64,000 bases of DNA, from NCBI GenBank assembly GCA_003255025.1, contig QANY01007421.1, positions 496,001 to 560,000 of the forward strand, read 5' to 3'. Shown in pieces: positions 61,635 to 64,000 of the stretch. Position numbers and translations under genes: made by a program. The notes below the pieces were generated by a model, which saw only the letters and a list, made by a program, of their open reading frames with translations, ran no database searches and was not told the DNA's origin. The first letter of the stretch is position 1. Every line of letters starts with the position of its first letter. The DNA is from Datisca glomerata. Lineage: Eukaryota > Streptophyta > Magnoliopsida > Cucurbitales > Datiscaceae.

Positions 61635-64000
61635 TACGGTGATATCAACTTATGCACTAGTAAGGGAGATTGCTTTGAATGATTTTTTACTTTGTTAAGT
61701 ATTGTAATCTTTTGGTAAAGTACATATTGGTTCATATACTTTCAAAATTGTTTCTAAATGCGTCTTGACATTTCAAAATAAACAAAAACGGTTCCATTAT
61801 AAATGCTTATATATTGTTCTTCAGTTGATTTTCCATCGGTTTTGTTCACGTAGTTCTTATAATCATGATCTATTTTTTGACTCGTGTCAGATTTAAGTAA
61901 CATAAAATTTAGAAATACACGAATGATTTAGTCAGAATTTATGTGATAAATTAACAATTACGTAACGTTCGCATGATCACTATTGTAAGCAAAATAAAGG
62001 GAGAAGTTAATGAAGGGATCAAATAGAAAGAAAAAAAAACATTTTCTAGAAGTATAGAAACAATTGAAAAAATGGAGGGACCAGTGAGGTATTTTGTCCT
62101 AATTTTTTTCATAAACACATATATTACTCATTAAATGAGTTATTAAATTAGTTGACACAATAATTAAATCGTGTACGAGTTCATGAGGTGATTAAACCCA
62201 AGAATATTCCCAATTGCTGAAGAACTTTTTGAGTAGAAATGTGGACAAATGATCAATTTGTCACGTAACGTATTTCGAGGACAGCTCCACATGCAAGTGG
62301 ACCTTTGTCAAGGGCCCAAATGTGTGCGTATGCTATATGGCTTCTTCGATCCATTCACGTGTTATATGCACTTCAGTTCTAACTACAATTGCTGTTCATC
62401 ACGTTATAAAAGAATAATTGGATCCACATCCTAAGTTATATTCTGTTTTTTTTTTCATATTAAAATTTAAAATTTCTAAACAGCTCGATTGTTTGATACC
62501 CTTCATATAATTGTATATTTAAATGTTTTCGTAAACTATTCAAATTGTACTAAACTTGTTAGTCAATTAACACAATTACCGGTAAATTCACGTATAATAC
62601 TTATATTATATATGAATTTTTGAATTACATATTTTAAACTCCGTCCTCGAATTATTCTCCAATGTACGGAATATATCCAATATTTTTTACCCGAAAAGTA
62701 TAAACCACGTATAATACTTAAGATGTATAATATTCGATCAAAAATATTTTATGTTCAAATATCTTTTTGCGCCAGTTTAGAATATAATAACACGCGGCCC
62801 GGTGGTAGGTTACTACCATTGTTTTACCTTAGATTCAAGGTTTAAATCTTGGGCTTTTATTTTACTTTGTTTCATTTTTTTTCTTTTATAATGCCTTTTG
62901 TTTTTCTTATATCATGCATTTTTACTTTCTTTTCTTTTACTATGCATTTTGATCTTTTATTAAGTATTTTTAGTTTTTCAAATTATTTATAATAATAAGT
63001 GTTTTAGTTTTTTAATTGTTTTATAATGATAAATATTTTAATAGAATATAAAAATAAATAAAAATCAAATTTAACCGTGTTAAATGATAATAGAACTTTT
63101 ATTATTTAAACAATATGAATAACTTTATTATACTTAATCTAAATCGATTAAAATAAAATAAAATATTATTATAGTACTATATTCTTAATTCAGTACAAGA
63201 TTAATTTAGCGAGTATACGTGTTTTTATATATTTAAATAATCATGTATTTGATGATTTGTTATCTAATTAATGAAATTATTTAGTGATATTCTTTTGTAA
63301 TAAATGATTTTCTATATTTTATCATATAAATGTTATATATTTTTCTAGTTATCATATGTTTGTAATCCGTATTTTTATGCCAAAATTTTAAAATGAAAAC
63401 GTATAATACACGTTTAATATCCATACCAGAATTATTGCGTGTTATTGACCAAACTTTTATCAAATGTTTGACCATTTAATATCCGTATTATACTTGTCTA
63501 ATAATACTCCATATTTTCGCCGTCTCCAAACCAACTAACTATGATTAGCACGAGATTACTTCGAGAAAAAATTAATACAGAGATGGGCGAACACAGTTAA
63601 TTAGTCTTCTCACTTATATTTAATGAAAGCATAATTGAAAAAATGATTAAATTTTCAACTCAAACCAGAAAAATGACAGGAATTTTTTTTTAAAAAACTA
63701 AAATAATGTAAAAAACTCCTTTACGTATGTGTAACTTTTTCAAATAAGATGTTTACTTCAATTATTTTTGTAAAAAATATATGTTTCAACCAGTTTAAGT
63801 TGGAAAGTTAATAAATCATGTTTTCAAATCAGGTATTTGCTTTATAAAAAATAAAAAATATTGTCTATTTAATACAGTCTAATTTGAATTAATTTAAAAT
63901 TGGAGCCCGGTTTTCATGATTAACAGGTGGACTTTTTCTTTTGGCTCGTAATGAAATTAAAATATGATAAAAAAAATAAAAGAGTAGCGATCGTAATTGG
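61635..64000. other. AT-rich intergenic region
   Basis: No gene seen. Long A/T runs and TATATT-rich stretches, with a SINE-like box pair near 62.8 kb listed separately. Confidence 0.4.
62791..62860 (+). mobile_element. Possible tRNA-derived SINE head
   Basis: GCGGCCCGGTGGTAGG (about 62794-62809) resembles a SINE/tRNA A box and AAGGTTTAAATCTTGGG (about 62837-62853) a B box, about 40 bp apart. It is followed by a T-rich stretch. Both boxes deviate from consensus, and no tRNA cloverleaf forms. Confidence 0.3.

Noticed and set aside
62791..62860. Functional tRNA gene
   Set aside because: Boxes deviate from consensus and no acceptor or anticodon stems can be drawn.
1..64000. CRISPR arrays, bacterial operons, ribosomal RNA genes
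   Set aside because: No regular repeat-spacer pattern, no bacterial signals and no rRNA-like sequence; the window is clearly plant nuclear DNA.

Overview
This is plant nuclear DNA, most likely from a eudicot. The evidence is AT-rich intergenic sequence, spliced genes with GT-AG introns, plant-type LTR retrotransposons, CACTA elements with the plant CACTACAAGA terminus, an endogenous pararetrovirus-like remnant, a plastid rpl33 copy and a plant-specific SEN1/UPF1-type helicase gene. I cannot name the species. About 50 kb of the window is layered transposable elements; one intact host gene occupies roughly 52.7-60.9 kb.

Layout. 1-1.0 kb: minus-strand pararetrovirus-like remnant with a duplicated ORF start and a primer binding site. 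1.0-1.4 kb: minisatellite built on a palindrome. 1.47-5.1 kb: CACTA-type element carrying three broken exons of a NADP-isocitrate dehydrogenase gene, followed by a 400-bp purine triplet tract. 5.9-23.9 kb: a pair of 403-bp LTR-like repeats brackets a nest of later insertions. These are a 1.4-kb foldback element (9471-10867, 8-bp target duplication) and a complete but decayed Ty3/gypsy element of Tat type (10962-22793, minus strand, target duplication ATTAT) with an antisense extra ORF. The gypsy reverse transcriptase is itself split by a 2.1-kb TG...CA element (17429-19524, target duplication CTTAT). 24.4 kb: plastid rpl33 copy, still open. 24.8-25.3 kb: Helitron-like element. 28.05-33.05 kb: second CACTA element, with a captured formin FH2 exon. 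33-40 kb: noncoding DNA with several tandem arrays, including a seven-unit 120-bp satellite, and a diverged 0.5-kb repeat pair. 40591-49380: complete decayed Ty1/copia element (target duplication TTCAC) in which the gag-end/protease/integrase-start module occurs three times in tandem. 49.9-50.8 kb: 3' end of a LINE.

The gene. A TATA box at about 52.74 kb and a CT-rich leader precede a seven-exon coding region (54131-60188). The exon phases join without conflict into a 1334-residue protein. It has an N-terminal DLNEPP (EAR-type) motif, a bipartite nuclear signal and a full set of superfamily 1 helicase motifs. It is the only feature I regard as a functional host protein gene.

Most notable: two independent CACTA elements carrying host exons, the internal triplication in the copia element, the foldback element with a palindromic minisatellite core, and the three-level nest at 5.9-23.9 kb. 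All boundaries, repeat counts and similarity statements were read by eye.
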